A DNA stretch of 64,000 nt from Candidatus Zhuqueibacterota bacterium (GTDB lineage Bacteria; Zhuqueibacterota; Zhuqueibacteria; Oceanimicrobiales; Oceanimicrobiaceae), in the NCBI GenBank assembly GCA_029262005.1, contig JAJDAG010000003.1, positions 39,464 through 103,463 of the forward strand, written 5' to 3'. Positions 46,943 to 55,530 of the stretch are shown piece by piece (positions within the stretch are counted from its first letter, which is position 1; each line of letters begins with the position of its first letter). The notes beneath the pieces were generated by a model, which saw nothing but the letters and a program-made list of their open reading frames with translations, did not search any database and was not told where the DNA came from. Made by a program: the position numbers and the translations under genes.

Positions 46943-47405
46943 AGAATTTTTCCAAAATCGCTAACATGAACTGCTGGTATTTTGGCAAAAGACATACCAC
47001 AGTAAAATCGGCTCTAACCAAAACAGACTTTATAATTTGAATTTATTGAAATTGCGTGAAATTTATTTATTCAAACGTGGTGGCAGAAAAATGTAAAATG
47101 AACGATGCGGTACACCGGCAACCGTACGAGAAGGTACATTTCCATAATATCAGCGATAAAATTTAATCTGAATAATTCACAACACCCTTGTCATTCTGGA
47201 GGAATCTTGTTGATTTACTGTAGTTTACCAAGCTAACAAGACGCCGCCTGAGTGACAATCCGGTGCATGACGTTTGACCTTAAATTGTGAATTTATGAGT
47301 TAATCAGGTTAGAATCTTTCCCAAAACAAGTCGGAAATTGTTCTATTTACGGCCAGGTAATTGGCCGCAATCTGAGAATCTTTAAAAAGAAAAAGAGGGG
47401 AAAAC
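46943..47405. other. Intergenic stretch carrying MITE-like copy A
   Basis: 460 bases between the helical-repeat gene and the NtrC gene. It contains the palindromic element at 47168-47308. Otherwise it is AT-rich with no gene. A hairpin with CGGCC/GGCCG arms near 47350-47368 follows the NtrC stop without a U-tract. Confidence 0.6.
47168..47308 (+). mobile_element. MITE-like palindromic element, copy A
   Basis: A 141-bp element without coding capacity. Outer termini are CTGAATAATTCACAA (47168-47182) and, inverted, TTGTGAATT ... AATCAGG (47285-47308). A second, inner pair of imperfect 21-bp inverted arms spans 47190-47210 and 47236-47256. A diverged full-length copy lies on the other strand at 54445-54584, matching in both arm sets and total length. 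This is the structure of a miniature inverted-repeat element; the transposase that moved it is unknown. Confidence 0.75.
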
Positions 47406-48764
47406 CTATTCGCTGCCCATAACGCCGAGCCGCTCCATCATGGAATAGAGCTTCCGCCGTGTGATGCCCAGAAGCTTGGCGGCCTTACTTTTGTTGCCGC
47501 CGGCCTTTGTCAAAGCATTTTTGATGAGGTCAATTTCAACCTGCTCTAAAGAGAGGCCGTCATCCGGGATCTCAAGAGAAGTGGGGCCGGAAATAGTCAA
47601 TGCATGACGAACATGCGGGGCAAGGTCATCTGCATTTATTTTGTCTGTACTTGACATGATCAAGGCACGCTCAACAGTATTTTCAAGTTCTCGCACATTA
47701 CCGGGCCAGCGATATTGCATGAGGCGCTCGAGCGCAGAACCACTAATGGCGTCAACCGGCTTGCCGAATTTTTTTAAAAAATGGCCCACCAAATTAGGAA
47801 TGTCCTCTTTTCGTTCACGCAAAGGCGGCAGTGTTATTGGAAAAACGTTAATGCGATAATACAAATCTTCGCGAAATTCTTTATCCTGCAGCATTTCCTC
47901 AAGATGGCTGTTGGTGGCGGCGATGGTACGCGCCTTTACCTCAATAGATTTTGTGCCGCCCAGACGTTCAATTTGCCGTGCCTGCAACACCCGCAACAAC
48001 TTTACTTGAGTCGTCGGGGTCAATTCGCCAATTTCATCCAGAAAGATGGTGCCGCTGCCGGCAAGTTCGAAGCGACCCGGTTTCAGCTTGTCAGCACCGG
48101 TAAAAGCACCCTTTTCGTGACCGAACAGCTCGCTTTCCAACAAATTCTCAGGCAACGCACCACAATTCACAGCCACAAACGGCCGGGATGCACGAGGACT
48201 CAAATGATGGATGGCCTGCGCAACAAGTTCTTTTCCTGTACCGCTTTCACCGCGAATCAGGACTGTAGCGTCGGTGGGCGCCACTTTTTCCACCATTTTA
48301 TAAACTGTTTGCATAACGCCACTCATACCAACCATATTATCAAGCGAATATTTGTCCTTAAGCTCCCGTTTCAGTTGCTTGTTTTCTGCAGCGAGCTTAC
48401 GATTCTCCATGATATGTTTGACTTTGAATTTCAGTTCATCCATCTCAAAGGGTTTTATGATGTAATCATACGCCCCTTTTTTCATTGCATCAACGGCGTT
48501 CTGAGCTGTGGCGTAGGCCGTCATCAAAATGACTTCAGTATCCGGCTTTTGCTTTTTAACCGTGCCAAGCACATAAAGGCCGTCCTTGCCGGGCATTTTT
48601 AGATCCGTTACCACAAGATCAAAGTCTCCCTGAGAAAACTTCGCCAGGCCGTCTTCCGCGCTCTCGGCGGTGATCACATTGTAACCGTCCGGTTCTAATG
48701 CAAAGCGGAGGATTTTGCACATCTTAGGTTCGTCGTCGATGACGAGGATATTTCGTTTTAGCAT
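47406..48764 (-). CDS. Sigma-54-dependent NtrC-family response regulator
   Basis: About 452 residues from ATG 48764; AGGTGA eight bases upstream decides this over an in-frame GTG at 48776. The receiver domain has DDEPK and phospho-acceptor D54 (DLVVTDLKMPG) with K in IIKPFEMDEL. The AAA+ domain has Walker A GESGTGKE, the sigma-54 loop GAFTGADK, Walker B GTIFLDEIGEL and RYRWPGNVRELEN-type R-fingers. The C-terminal Fis-type helix-turn-helix reads GGNKSKAAKLLGITRRKLYSMM. The sensor kinase 440 bp upstream on the same strand is its likely partner. Confidence 0.95.
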   Translation of the reverse strand: MLKRNILVIDDEPKMCKILRFALEPDGYNVITAESAEDGLAKFSQGDFDLVVTDLKMPGKDGLYVLGTVKKQKPDTEVILMTAYATAQNAVDAMKKGAYDYIIKPFEMDELKFKVKHIMENRKLAAENKQLKRELKDKYSLDNMVGMSGVMQTVYKMVEKVAPTDATVLIRGESGTGKELVAQAIHHLSPRASRPFVAVNCGALPENLLESELFGHEKGAFTGADKLKPGRFELAGSGTIFLDEIGELTPTTQVKLLRVLQARQIERLGGTKSIEVKARTIAATNSHLEEMLQDKEFREDLYYRINVFPITLPPLRERKEDIPNLVGHFLKKFGKPVDAISGSALERLMQYRWPGNVRELENTVERALIMSSTDKINADDLAPHVRHALTISGPTSLEIPDDGLSLEQVEIDLIKNALTKAGGNKSKAAKLLGITRRKLYSMMERLGVMGSE

Positions 48765-49220
48765 GTTAGTTTTCACCTGTTGATAATTTAGGCCGCTCCG
48801 ACAATAATTTCAAAATAATCAGTGTCTTGCTACAATTGATTGGCAACCATTTAGCCTCGAAGACTAAAGCGGTGCACTCAAATAGCAATTGGTGAATTAT
48901 CACCATTCAATATCGCCCCTTTGGGGCTCGGAGAAAATAGAACTAATTCATTTCCAGGGCTTCGCCCTTCGCTACACCATTTTGCCCCGTTGGGGCATTT
49001 CACAAAAAAAAAGTTAACCCGATAACCTGAAACCTTTAATTTTTAGCCAGGGGCCAACAGCTTCTGAGTAACTCTTGCAGTTACCCTTCGACTGAGAATG
49101 CCCAAGCAGTTGGCGTGCTGAATAGTTACATTGGTTGAGCAATACTGATCCATGATATGTGCGCCATTTGCTGGAGCCTGTTAAACCGGATCCCATTTTA
49201 GTCTTAAACTACTTTCCCGC
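48765..49220. other. Intergenic stretch between sensor kinase and NtrC regulator
   Basis: About 455 bases with a three-hairpin cassette (48915-48997) and no supported gene. The right half (49014-49196) has an open minus-strand frame of 60 codons without motifs. Short inverted stretches (GTAAC/GTTAC near 49066-49085) are visible there but form nothing I can name. Confidence 0.5.
48915..48997. repeat. Cassette of three mini-hairpins
   Basis: Three perfect palindromes with three-base loops occur in 83 bases: GCCCC-TTT-GGGGC (48915-48927), AGGGC-TTC-GCCCT (48956-48968) and TGCCCC-GTT-GGGGCA (48983-48997). The arrangement looks like a dispersed intergenic palindromic repeat, but only one copy is in this window. 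Confidence 0.6.
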
Positions 49221-50573
49221 TTAAGTCGGCAAATAAAACCGTATCACGGTTCCTTTACCCGGCTCGCTTTCAACTTCAATCCAGCCATTGTGTTTTTCCA
49301 CCAGCCGCCGACAAATGGCCAGTCCAAGTCCGCTGCCTGAAGTTTTTGTTGTAAAAAACGGCTCAAAGATTTTTGCCTCGTCCACTTCAAATCCGCAACC
49401 TGTGTCCTGCACCGCCACCTGGACGTACGCCCGGCCTCTTTTTCTTGAATAGTTCTTAAGCCGAACCGTGATCTCCCCCCCACCGTTCATGGACTGGATC
49501 GAATTTAAGGTCAAATTCAGAACAAGTTGGCTAATAGCATCTTCGTCATGCCGAACCGGGGGTATATCCTCAAATTGCTTGTAAAGTTTCACATGTGCTT
49601 TGGCCAACTCATCTTGCAGTGAAACAAGTGATTTTTCCACAGAGCGACATAGGTCGGTTGCGCCGCGCTCCAGCTCACGGTCCCGGGCAAAAGTTAAAAA
49701 ATCACTCACAAGCCGGTTTAGTCGCCGCACCTCACTTGGAATGAAATCGAGCAGTTCATCGGCATCCTCGGTGCCACCAAAACGGCTTTTAAGAACATCT
49801 GCCGTGCCTTTGATTATGCCAAGCGGGTTGCGAATCTCGTGCGCAACTGTTGCCGCCATTTGCCCCATTGAAGCCAGACGTTCACTCTTGCGCAAAGACT
49901 CATGTGTTTTACTCAATCTGGTGATAGCCCAGAACAGGAATACAGAAAACAAAACTGCAAGCGCAACGCTGACAATGCCACCCACCACCAGCCCGCCCTG
50001 AAAAACGCTCAACAAATTAAAAAAGTCGGCATTGGCCTGCACAACTACGATGGCCAAAACATCGTCAAGGATTCCGTGAACCGGGGCAAAAGCACTCTTG
50101 AAACGATTGCCTGCGACCATTTGCATGGGAGCTGCATACGCCAATCCGGCAAAGGCCTGGGCGACCGCCAAACTGTCTTCTTCCAAAATTGACAAACGAT
50201 CACCAGGCCCGAACAAACCATGGCTGCTTGCCAAAACCCAATAATTTTCATCTACCAGATACACGCCTTGCATCTGGTTTTCACTGTGAACTTTCGATAA
50301 AACGGCGTTGAGTTCACCGCGCACCAGCGGCAACCGTTCCGATTCAATTTCGTAAGGAAAATCTCCGGCCTCAATCACTTCCGCGGTCAAAGTCGCTACC
50401 GATGTCAAACGACGGGCCAGTTCTTCCTCAAGATAATCGCCCATGTGCTGCAGGAACCGCCACGCGCCAAAAATATAACCCAAAAGCACAAATGCAGTCA
50501 AGGCAATGATGCCTGTGACCATTGCCTTACGGCGCTTTAGCAGTTTTTCGTCAAGTTCAGTCGATTGGCGCAT
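49221..50573 (-). CDS. Membrane sensor histidine kinase
   Basis: A 450-residue kinase. TM segments lie at about 20-42 and 192-218, with a ~150-residue extracytoplasmic sensor between them (VYLVDENYWVLASSHGLFG suggests a Cache/PAS-like fold). The H-box is VAHEIRNPLG with His245. The ATPase domain has NLTLNSIQSM (N box), DTGCGFE (G1), EPFFTTKTSGSGLGLAI (F and G2) and GWIEVESEPGKGT. It starts 3 bp after the NYN-domain gene. The NtrC regulator downstream is the likely target. The signal is unknown. Confidence 0.93.
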   Translation of the reverse strand: MRQSTELDEKLLKRRKAMVTGIIALTAFVLLGYIFGAWRFLQHMGDYLEEELARRLTSVATLTAEVIEAGDFPYEIESERLPLVRGELNAVLSKVHSENQMQGVYLVDENYWVLASSHGLFGPGDRLSILEEDSLAVAQAFAGLAYAAPMQMVAGNRFKSAFAPVHGILDDVLAIVVVQANADFFNLLSVFQGGLVVGGIVSVALAVLFSVFLFWAITRLSKTHESLRKSERLASMGQMAATVAHEIRNPLGIIKGTADVLKSRFGGTEDADELLDFIPSEVRRLNRLVSDFLTFARDRELERGATDLCRSVEKSLVSLQDELAKAHVKLYKQFEDIPPVRHDEDAISQLVLNLTLNSIQSMNGGGEITVRLKNYSRKRGRAYVQVAVQDTGCGFEVDEAKIFEPFFTTKTSGSGLGLAICRRLVEKHNGWIEVESEPGKGTVIRFYLPT

Positions 50574-50576
50574 GTT

Positions 50577-51068
50577 TCACGAATCCGATTCCCCAAACAA
50601 CCGCAGCCAGTCAGCAAGCTCTTCCTCGGAAAGGTCTCTGTCATATTTTTTATCATTTTGCTCGGCCACATCCGTGCGTTTCTTCACTATTTCAAAAAAC
50701 GCCTCACAGCTTGATGTTTTCGCATAATTCGCTGTAGCAAACCTGACAATATCCATATCATTGGTGACAATTGTCAGGCGCTTCCCGGCCTTCTCTTTTT
50801 CAATGAGCGTTTTGATCATTGGATCGGCTTTGAACGGACTCCGTGAGAAACGAACCTGAAGACTTCCAGATGGATGTGGCGGGTCGACACCAAATGGCGG
50901 GAACGTGCCATCAAAAACCACGACCACTTTCACCTCACGACGATAACAGTAGGTTTTCAGCAAAGACAGCAGCGCTTCCCGTGCACGTTCAAGACTCTCT
51001 TGCAAATGCGCTGCCAACTCCGGAATCGCATGAATGAAATTGTAGCCATCTATTATAATTTTATTCAC
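50577..51068 (-). CDS. NYN-domain (YacP-like) putative ribonuclease
   Basis: 163 residues from GTG 51068, whose GTGA overlaps the DUF488 stop by 4 bp, giving translational coupling. The longer frame without this start would overlap DUF488 by more than 60 bases. IIIDGYNFIHAIPEL carries the first catalytic Asp; VVVVFDGTF and LTIVTNDMDIVRFA supply the other PIN-like acidic residues. YacP/Rae1-type members cleave mRNA on the ribosome. The kinase gene starts 3 bp downstream. Function here is inferred from the fold. Confidence 0.83.
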   Translation of the reverse strand: MNKIIIDGYNFIHAIPELAAHLQESLERAREALLSLLKTYCYRREVKVVVVFDGTFPPFGVDPPHPSGSLQVRFSRSPFKADPMIKTLIEKEKAGKRLTIVTNDMDIVRFATANYAKTSSCEAFFEIVKKRTDVAEQNDKKYDRDLSEEELADWLRLFGESDS

Positions 51069-51505
51069 AGTAAATCGCCCTGATGCCCGAACACTTGCCT
51101 GTTGCCCAAAATGTGAAAAACCGGCCATCCCTGATGCATTAGCGCATCCGCAATAAACCTGCGGTGACAGCCGAAAAAATTATTTTCCGCGCACATGAAT
51201 GCGGTTGAACGGTTCTTCGCCTGCTGAACTAGCTGAAGCAAACCATTTGAAAATGTTTCGGTTTCCATGTAGCTCAGGTACCCGCCGTCACGCATTCCGC
51301 CAAGCAATTCACCCAACCATAAATAGTCAATTCCCTGCTGGCTTAAACTTTCTGCAAGCCGAACTTCATGAAACTGGCGATAACCGGTTGAATTCGGGTA
51401 ACGACGTACGTCCACAACGCATTGCACCCCGTTTTTCTGCAACAAGGCAATGAATACTTCTATTGTGTGATTAGAATGACCAATTGAATAGATATTTGTT
51501 TTCAT
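51065..51505 (-). CDS. DUF488-family protein
   Basis: A 146-residue protein. YSIGHSNHTIEVFIALLQKNGVQCVVDVRRYPNS is the DUF488 N-terminal signature; LGELLGGMRDGGYLSYM and FMCAENNFFGCHRRFIADAL, with its conserved Cys-His pair, complete it. DUF488 members are small proteins of unknown activity, found near nucleases and DNA-damage genes. It overlaps the NYN gene by 4 bp. Confidence 0.88.
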   Translation of the reverse strand: MKTNIYSIGHSNHTIEVFIALLQKNGVQCVVDVRRYPNSTGYRQFHEVRLAESLSQQGIDYLWLGELLGGMRDGGYLSYMETETFSNGLLQLVQQAKNRSTAFMCAENNFFGCHRRFIADALMHQGWPVFHILGNRQVFGHQGDLL

Positions 51506-51561
51506 TTATCGGGTGTGTTTAATAGATGGGACTGCATACGAATATTGTGAATAATAAAGAT

Positions 51562-51574
51562 GTGGCAATGCCAC
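51562..51574 (-). terminator. Weak terminator candidate after the glycosyltransferase
   Basis: GTGGC-AAT-GCCAC is a perfect five-pair stem. On the minus strand it is followed by ATCTTTATTATT, a loose U-rich tract. It lies about 90 bases after the glycosyltransferase stop. Confidence 0.4.
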
Positions 51575-51662
51575 CAAAACGCGAACCACAAACTCCAAAT
51601 CATATTTCAATTTGACTTACAAGAATTAATTCGGGCTTAAATAGAGAATTGCAACTTGGTAT

Positions 51663-52736
51663 TTATTTGACATTTGGGTTTTGCTTTGTATGTCTATTCA
51701 TTTCATATTCATCTTTGCTTTTCGTTGAAAACTCAATTCGCTCAACGACGGCCAACACTTCCTGAACAGAAATTTGCAGCAAACAGTCCAACGTGCCAAG
51801 CGGGCAGTAGTTTGAATTGCACGGTCTGCACGCCACGCGATGACTAATGGCCCGGTTTCCAGACGCTTCATCGTAAGGAAAACAAGTTTCCGAATCATCA
51901 GGGCCAAACAAGGAGATCACACGCGTGCCGACTGCAGCGGCCAGATGTGTCAGCCCGGAATAATTACCAAAAAACAGATCGAGCTTTGATAACAGGGCAG
52001 CCTGTCGGCGCAACGGCAACTGTTCAGCGCAGATAATACTATTGTGCACGCGATCCATGATGCGTTGAAGCATCGGGCCCTCGTTTGCCCCCTGCAAAAA
52101 CACAGCCTGCCAGCCACCACGCCCAACCAGCTCATTTACGAACTCAATATAGCGCTCATTGGGCCAAAGTCTGTTTTTCCTGGGCCCACCAGGAAAAATA
52201 CCAATGGTCGGATACTCAAAATCGATGCCACCTGAACGCAAATAAGAATCAGCCCAATCAAGTTCCTGCCCGGTGAGATGCAATTCCGGCATTGTTTTCT
52301 CAACAGGAACTCCAATTGGCCGTAAACTCTCAAGCAGGGAATCGACCAAATCAGCTTTTCGGTTTTGCGGCTCAAAAGAATCGGTAAAACAAAATTGACG
52401 CAATCCGCCGCGACGACCAACCCGCTGTCTCGCTCCAATTACACGAGCAAGCATAGCCGTGCTTGAATTCGCCAACAAATCAATAGAAAGATCAAATTTC
52501 CTGGCACGCAAGTCTGCAACCAGCCTTCTAGCCCCGTGCATTGGATGAAAAGCAATCACCTCGTCTATGTGAGGATTGTTTTCCAGCAGCGGTGTGTAAT
52601 CGTGCCGGGTGAGGTAGGCAATATGCGCATCGGGAAAAGCCCGGCGTAGATTCATAAGCACCGGGATGCTCACAATCACATCGCTCATGTAATGCAGCCG
52701 GCTCACTAATATTGTTTTTATCTCTTTTTTTTTCAT
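51663..52736 (-). CDS. Glycosyltransferase family 9 (heptosyltransferase-like)
   Basis: A 357-residue GT-B enzyme. The N-terminus TILVSRLHYMSDVIVSIPVLMNLRRAFPDAHIAYL matches ADP-heptose:LPS heptosyltransferases, and the C-terminal donor site reads FFGNYSGLTHLAAAVGTRVISLFGPDDSETCFPY. The Cys-rich segment CRPCNSNYCPLGTLDCL near the end is also seen in this family. It probably adds a sugar to lipopolysaccharide core in the cytoplasm, implying a diderm envelope. Its start codon overlaps the dapF stop by one base (TAATG). Confidence 0.9.
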   Translation of the reverse strand: MKKKEIKTILVSRLHYMSDVIVSIPVLMNLRRAFPDAHIAYLTRHDYTPLLENNPHIDEVIAFHPMHGARRLVADLRARKFDLSIDLLANSSTAMLARVIGARQRVGRRGGLRQFCFTDSFEPQNRKADLVDSLLESLRPIGVPVEKTMPELHLTGQELDWADSYLRSGGIDFEYPTIGIFPGGPRKNRLWPNERYIEFVNELVGRGGWQAVFLQGANEGPMLQRIMDRVHNSIICAEQLPLRRQAALLSKLDLFFGNYSGLTHLAAAVGTRVISLFGPDDSETCFPYDEASGNRAISHRVACRPCNSNYCPLGTLDCLLQISVQEVLAVVERIEFSTKSKDEYEMNRHTKQNPNVK

Positions 52737-53530
52737 TAAGGAAAATTGAGTGTCGCTTCGTAAACAAAAACAACTTCACCTTCGAGGCGATATTCTTTTG
52801 CCCCATCAAAATGTACAATCAAATCACCTCCTTGCGTTCTTACACGAACAGGAAAAGCAACCTGCTTTTTTCTGTTGGCGAAGATGGCCGAAGCCACAGC
52901 GCCCGTGCCACAAGCCAGTGTTTCGCCTTCAATGCCTCTCTCAAAAGTGCGAATTTCAATCTCTTGCTCACCAGTGGCTCGAACAAAATCTACGTTGGTA
53001 CCTGCCGGCTGAAAAAAAGTGTGGTGGCGATATTCTTTGCCCCAATAGCCGACATCCAGTGACTTCAGATTGTCATAAAACAAGACAAAATGCGGCACGC
53101 CGGTGTTGACAAACCCTGCTTCGTCAAATTGTCCGGTAGTAGCAACACCCAGACCTTCTTGCAACTGATGTACTGGGGGAAATCTGAGTTTTACACTGTT
53201 TTTTTGCACACACGCTTCATAAATATTTTCACCAAACTCAAAGGTTGAAACATCGCCGGTGATACCTGACTGCGCTGAATAAAATGCCGCAGCCCGGGCA
53301 CCATTTCCACATTCGCTCTCACTACCATCGGCGTTAAAGTAACGCAGGGCAAAGTCAGACTCAGCACTTTCATCGATCAGAAGAATGCCGTCTGCCCCCA
53401 CAGCAGAGCGCCGCCGGCAGAGTCTGCGGAAAAAATCAACATCTTTTTCCGACAAGCCAATCGACCGATTATCGATAAGAATAAAATCGTTGCCGGTGGC
53501 AGACAGTTTTGTAAAAGAAAGAGGCTTCAT
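52736..53530 (-). CDS. dapF: Diaminopimelate epimerase DapF
   Basis: A 264-residue cofactor-independent racemase converting LL- to meso-diaminopimelate for lysine and peptidoglycan. The two catalytic cysteines are C74 (SECGNGARA) and C207 (LACGTGAVAS). FTKLSATGNDFILID is the conserved start. No ribosome site is obvious before ATG 53530, and a short tandem repeat lies just upstream. Confidence 0.95.
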   Translation of the reverse strand: MKPLSFTKLSATGNDFILIDNRSIGLSEKDVDFFRRLCRRRSAVGADGILLIDESAESDFALRYFNADGSESECGNGARAAAFYSAQSGITGDVSTFEFGENIYEACVQKNSVKLRFPPVHQLQEGLGVATTGQFDEAGFVNTGVPHFVLFYDNLKSLDVGYWGKEYRHHTFFQPAGTNVDFVRATGEQEIEIRTFERGIEGETLACGTGAVASAIFANRKKQVAFPVRVRTQGGDLIVHFDGAKEYRLEGEVVFVYEATLNFP

Positions 53531-53542
53531 ACGTAACTGTTC

Positions 53543-53587
53543 AGCTATTGCTATTGGCTATTGGCTATTGGCCGTTGGCTTTTGGCC
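53543..53587. repeat. Short tandem repeat (GGCTATT units)
   Basis: Three to four copies of a 7-bp unit, CTATTGG, degrade into CCGTTGG and CTTTTGG. It sits in the 92-bp gap between the phosphatase stop and the dapF start, where a promoter or leader for dapF would be expected. Copy number could vary between strains. Confidence 0.7.
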
Positions 53588-53622
53588 TTTAATTTTTGAG
53601 GATTCAAGCTGCAAATTTTGGA

Positions 53623-54366
53623 TTAACGATAATCTCGTTCCCACGAACCATAATTTGGATTCGGCAGGATAAAGTATTTTGTGCCCCACCTTTCATCTGC
53701 AGGCAAATCCTCATGGCGATATTTTTGCGCATTCTCCAGGCCGCGCATGGGCATAAAATCACGAATATTGTCACCGAACAGTGCCAGCAATACACGCGGG
53801 CCATACGCTTGACAACGTCCTGTTCCGCTTTCCAGGCACTTGCGACGATCTTCCTTTTTGTCCTCCTTGTTCTCTCGGCAAAGAACCGGGTCACCGTCCT
53901 GATAAAGGCCGACTTTTCGCAAATTCGCAGTTGTGGCAGCCTCATTAAAAATCATGCGGTTGGTGATAAAACCAACATGCGCTTTTGCGCCAAGTGAGCG
54001 CACACTGTCAATAAATGCTTTTGCGCCCGGAATAAAAGGCGCCTCTTCACGGCGCACCCAGGCCGTCCAGGATTGTTGCGTAAAAACAGAGTCCACTGCC
54101 AGGCGTTCCCGGGCATATTGAGAATTATCCAGCACGGTTTCATCAACATCAAAAACCACGATCCAATCGTTTTCTTCGGCTCTGGCGCGCTGCTTAACGA
54201 TGGGCCAGGCCATCCGATAAACTTGCTCACAAACCGCTGCGTACTCCACGGACATGCTCATCCACAAAATGTCATTGTGACGTTTCTTTGTATCCTGAGC
54301 ATTCATGCAGGAAACTGTGAACAAAAGGCTCAGACATATTAAAATTTGTTGCTGACGGATTTTCAT
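53623..54366 (-). CDS. HAD-superfamily class B/e(P4)-like acid phosphatase lipoprotein
   Basis: 247 residues from ATG 54366; AGGAG directly upstream decides against the ATG at 54381. A short leader ends in a lipobox-like FTVSC, predicting a lipoprotein. The nucleophile and acid Asp residues are in VVFDVDETVLDNS. FIPGAKAFIDSVRSLGAKAHVGFITNR is the second HAD block and VLLALFGDNIRDF the acidic third. The family removes phosphate from nucleotides and other monoesters outside the inner membrane. Confidence 0.87.
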   Translation of the reverse strand: MKIRQQQILICLSLLFTVSCMNAQDTKKRHNDILWMSMSVEYAAVCEQVYRMAWPIVKQRARAEENDWIVVFDVDETVLDNSQYARERLAVDSVFTQQSWTAWVRREEAPFIPGAKAFIDSVRSLGAKAHVGFITNRMIFNEAATTANLRKVGLYQDGDPVLCRENKEDKKEDRRKCLESGTGRCQAYGPRVLLALFGDNIRDFMPMRGLENAQKYRHEDLPADERWGTKYFILPNPNYGSWERDYR

Positions 54367-54864
54367 TTTTTCTCCTTGCAATGATCGAAATCAACTATCC
54401 TGGATTATTTGTAAAATTTTGTAAAGCAGAACTTAACCTAAATTTGATTAATTCACAAATCGACAATTTACGGCCATAAATTATGAGTCGGGTTGTCACC
54501 CAGGAGGCGTCTTTGTAATAAAGTAAACTGCTGTGAATTAAAAGGATTCCTCCTGAATGACAAGGATATTGTGAATTATTCAGGCTAATAATACATAGCT
54601 CGTCAATCATTTATTAGCTTGAAAAACAAACTTTAACGCTGAGGGTGCAAAGAACTCAGAGAAAGGCGAGGTGTCTATTGTAAGACTCTCACATAAGCAC
54701 CTAACGCTTCAATGCATAATTCAGACTACAAAATCATACAAAAAATTTGAGGAAAAGTAAAGAACAAATGGTTCTGTTTAAGTCCTGAATAGAAACCTTG
54801 TCGCGTCAAGAAAATTCATAAATTGCAGCGGCGGTTGTATACCGCACACTCCGAAAAACAACCA
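54367..54864. other. Intergenic stretch carrying MITE-like copy B
   Basis: About 500 bases between the YceH gene and the phosphatase gene. It holds the palindromic element at 54445-54584. The remainder is AT-rich and has no supported gene. A GCGGT/ACCGC hairpin at 54829-54843 follows YceH without a U-tract. Confidence 0.6.
54445..54584 (-). mobile_element. MITE-like palindromic element, copy B
   Basis: A 140-bp element, inverse in orientation to copy A at 47168-47308. Termini are TGATTAATTCACAA (54445-54458) and TTGTGAATTATTCAGG (54569-54584). The inner arms GTCATTCAGGAGGAATCC and, inverted, AGACGCCTCCTGGGTGAC match the inner arms of copy A. The central AATTTATGG and GTTTAC blocks are also shared in part. 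Divergence is moderate, so neither copy is a very recent insertion. Confidence 0.75.
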
Positions 54865-55530
54865 TCATTCGAACTGCTGCCTGAACTCGGCAAATTTCTG
54901 TTTCAACGCCTCCAATTCAATTTGCAGAGCCTCGACTGCTGCTTCAAGCCGAATTAGCCGCTCAGACTCCACCAACCCACCCTCAGCGGCAGCTTCAAAA
55001 CGCGGTTCCGGCGCTTCCTCTGAAATTTCCGGCGGCCCACAAAATAAATGTGCGTAGCGAGACTCTTTGCGACCGGGTTGTCTTGGCAACTGAACCACAA
55101 ACGCGCCTTCGCCACGGCGCATCAAACCGTTCAGCGCCTCCTCAACTTCCTGCAAATTTGCAAAGTCAAACAAACGGCTGCTGCGCCCACGAATTTCACC
55201 AACCGTTTGCGGCCCGCGTAACATGAGCAGACACAAAACCGCAACTTCTTTTTCGTTTAACTGAAAGCGCCTGGCAAAAGTGTGCTTGTATTTCGAAACA
55301 CGGCTGCCTGCACCGGTCACCATCATGGTCAGACTCTTGTCACGCAGGCCCTCGACAGCGCGCAGCACGCTCTTGTCGTCGTAGTTCACCACAGGTTCAC
55401 GGTTAGACTTTTGATTGCAGGCGTTTGCAAGCGAATTAATCGAAAGCGGGTAATATTCAGGCGTGGTCAGGCTTTTCTCTATCAAAGCACCGAGGACGCG
55501 CACCTCGATTGGGGCAAAGGTTAAATCCAT
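54865..55530 (-). CDS. YceH-family (DUF480) protein
   Basis: A 221-residue protein with tandem winged helices. VRVLGALIEKSLTTPEYYPLSINSLANACNQKSNREPV is the conserved DUF480 start; LNEKEVAVLCLLMLRGPQTVGEIRGRS follows. The C-terminal 35 residues form a coiled coil (LEAAVEALQIELEALKQKFAEF). Members are conserved but uncharacterised and may bind nucleic acid. It is the last minus-strand gene before the plus-strand block. Confidence 0.9.
   Translation of the reverse strand: MDLTFAPIEVRVLGALIEKSLTTPEYYPLSINSLANACNQKSNREPVVNYDDKSVLRAVEGLRDKSLTMMVTGAGSRVSKYKHTFARRFQLNEKEVAVLCLLMLRGPQTVGEIRGRSSRLFDFANLQEVEEALNGLMRRGEGAFVVQLPRQPGRKESRYAHLFCGPPEISEEAPEPRFEAAAEGGLVESERLIRLEAAVEALQIELEALKQKFAEFRQQFE

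Noticed and set aside
48905..49000. Three-hairpin stretch considered as a CRISPR array or tandem terminators
   Set aside because: The palindromes differ in sequence and spacing, there are no spacers of equal length, and no U-tract follows in either direction.
54395..54610. 71-codon minus-strand frame upstream of the phosphatase
   Set aside because: It runs through the MITE-like palindrome and has no ribosome site; the frame is incidental.
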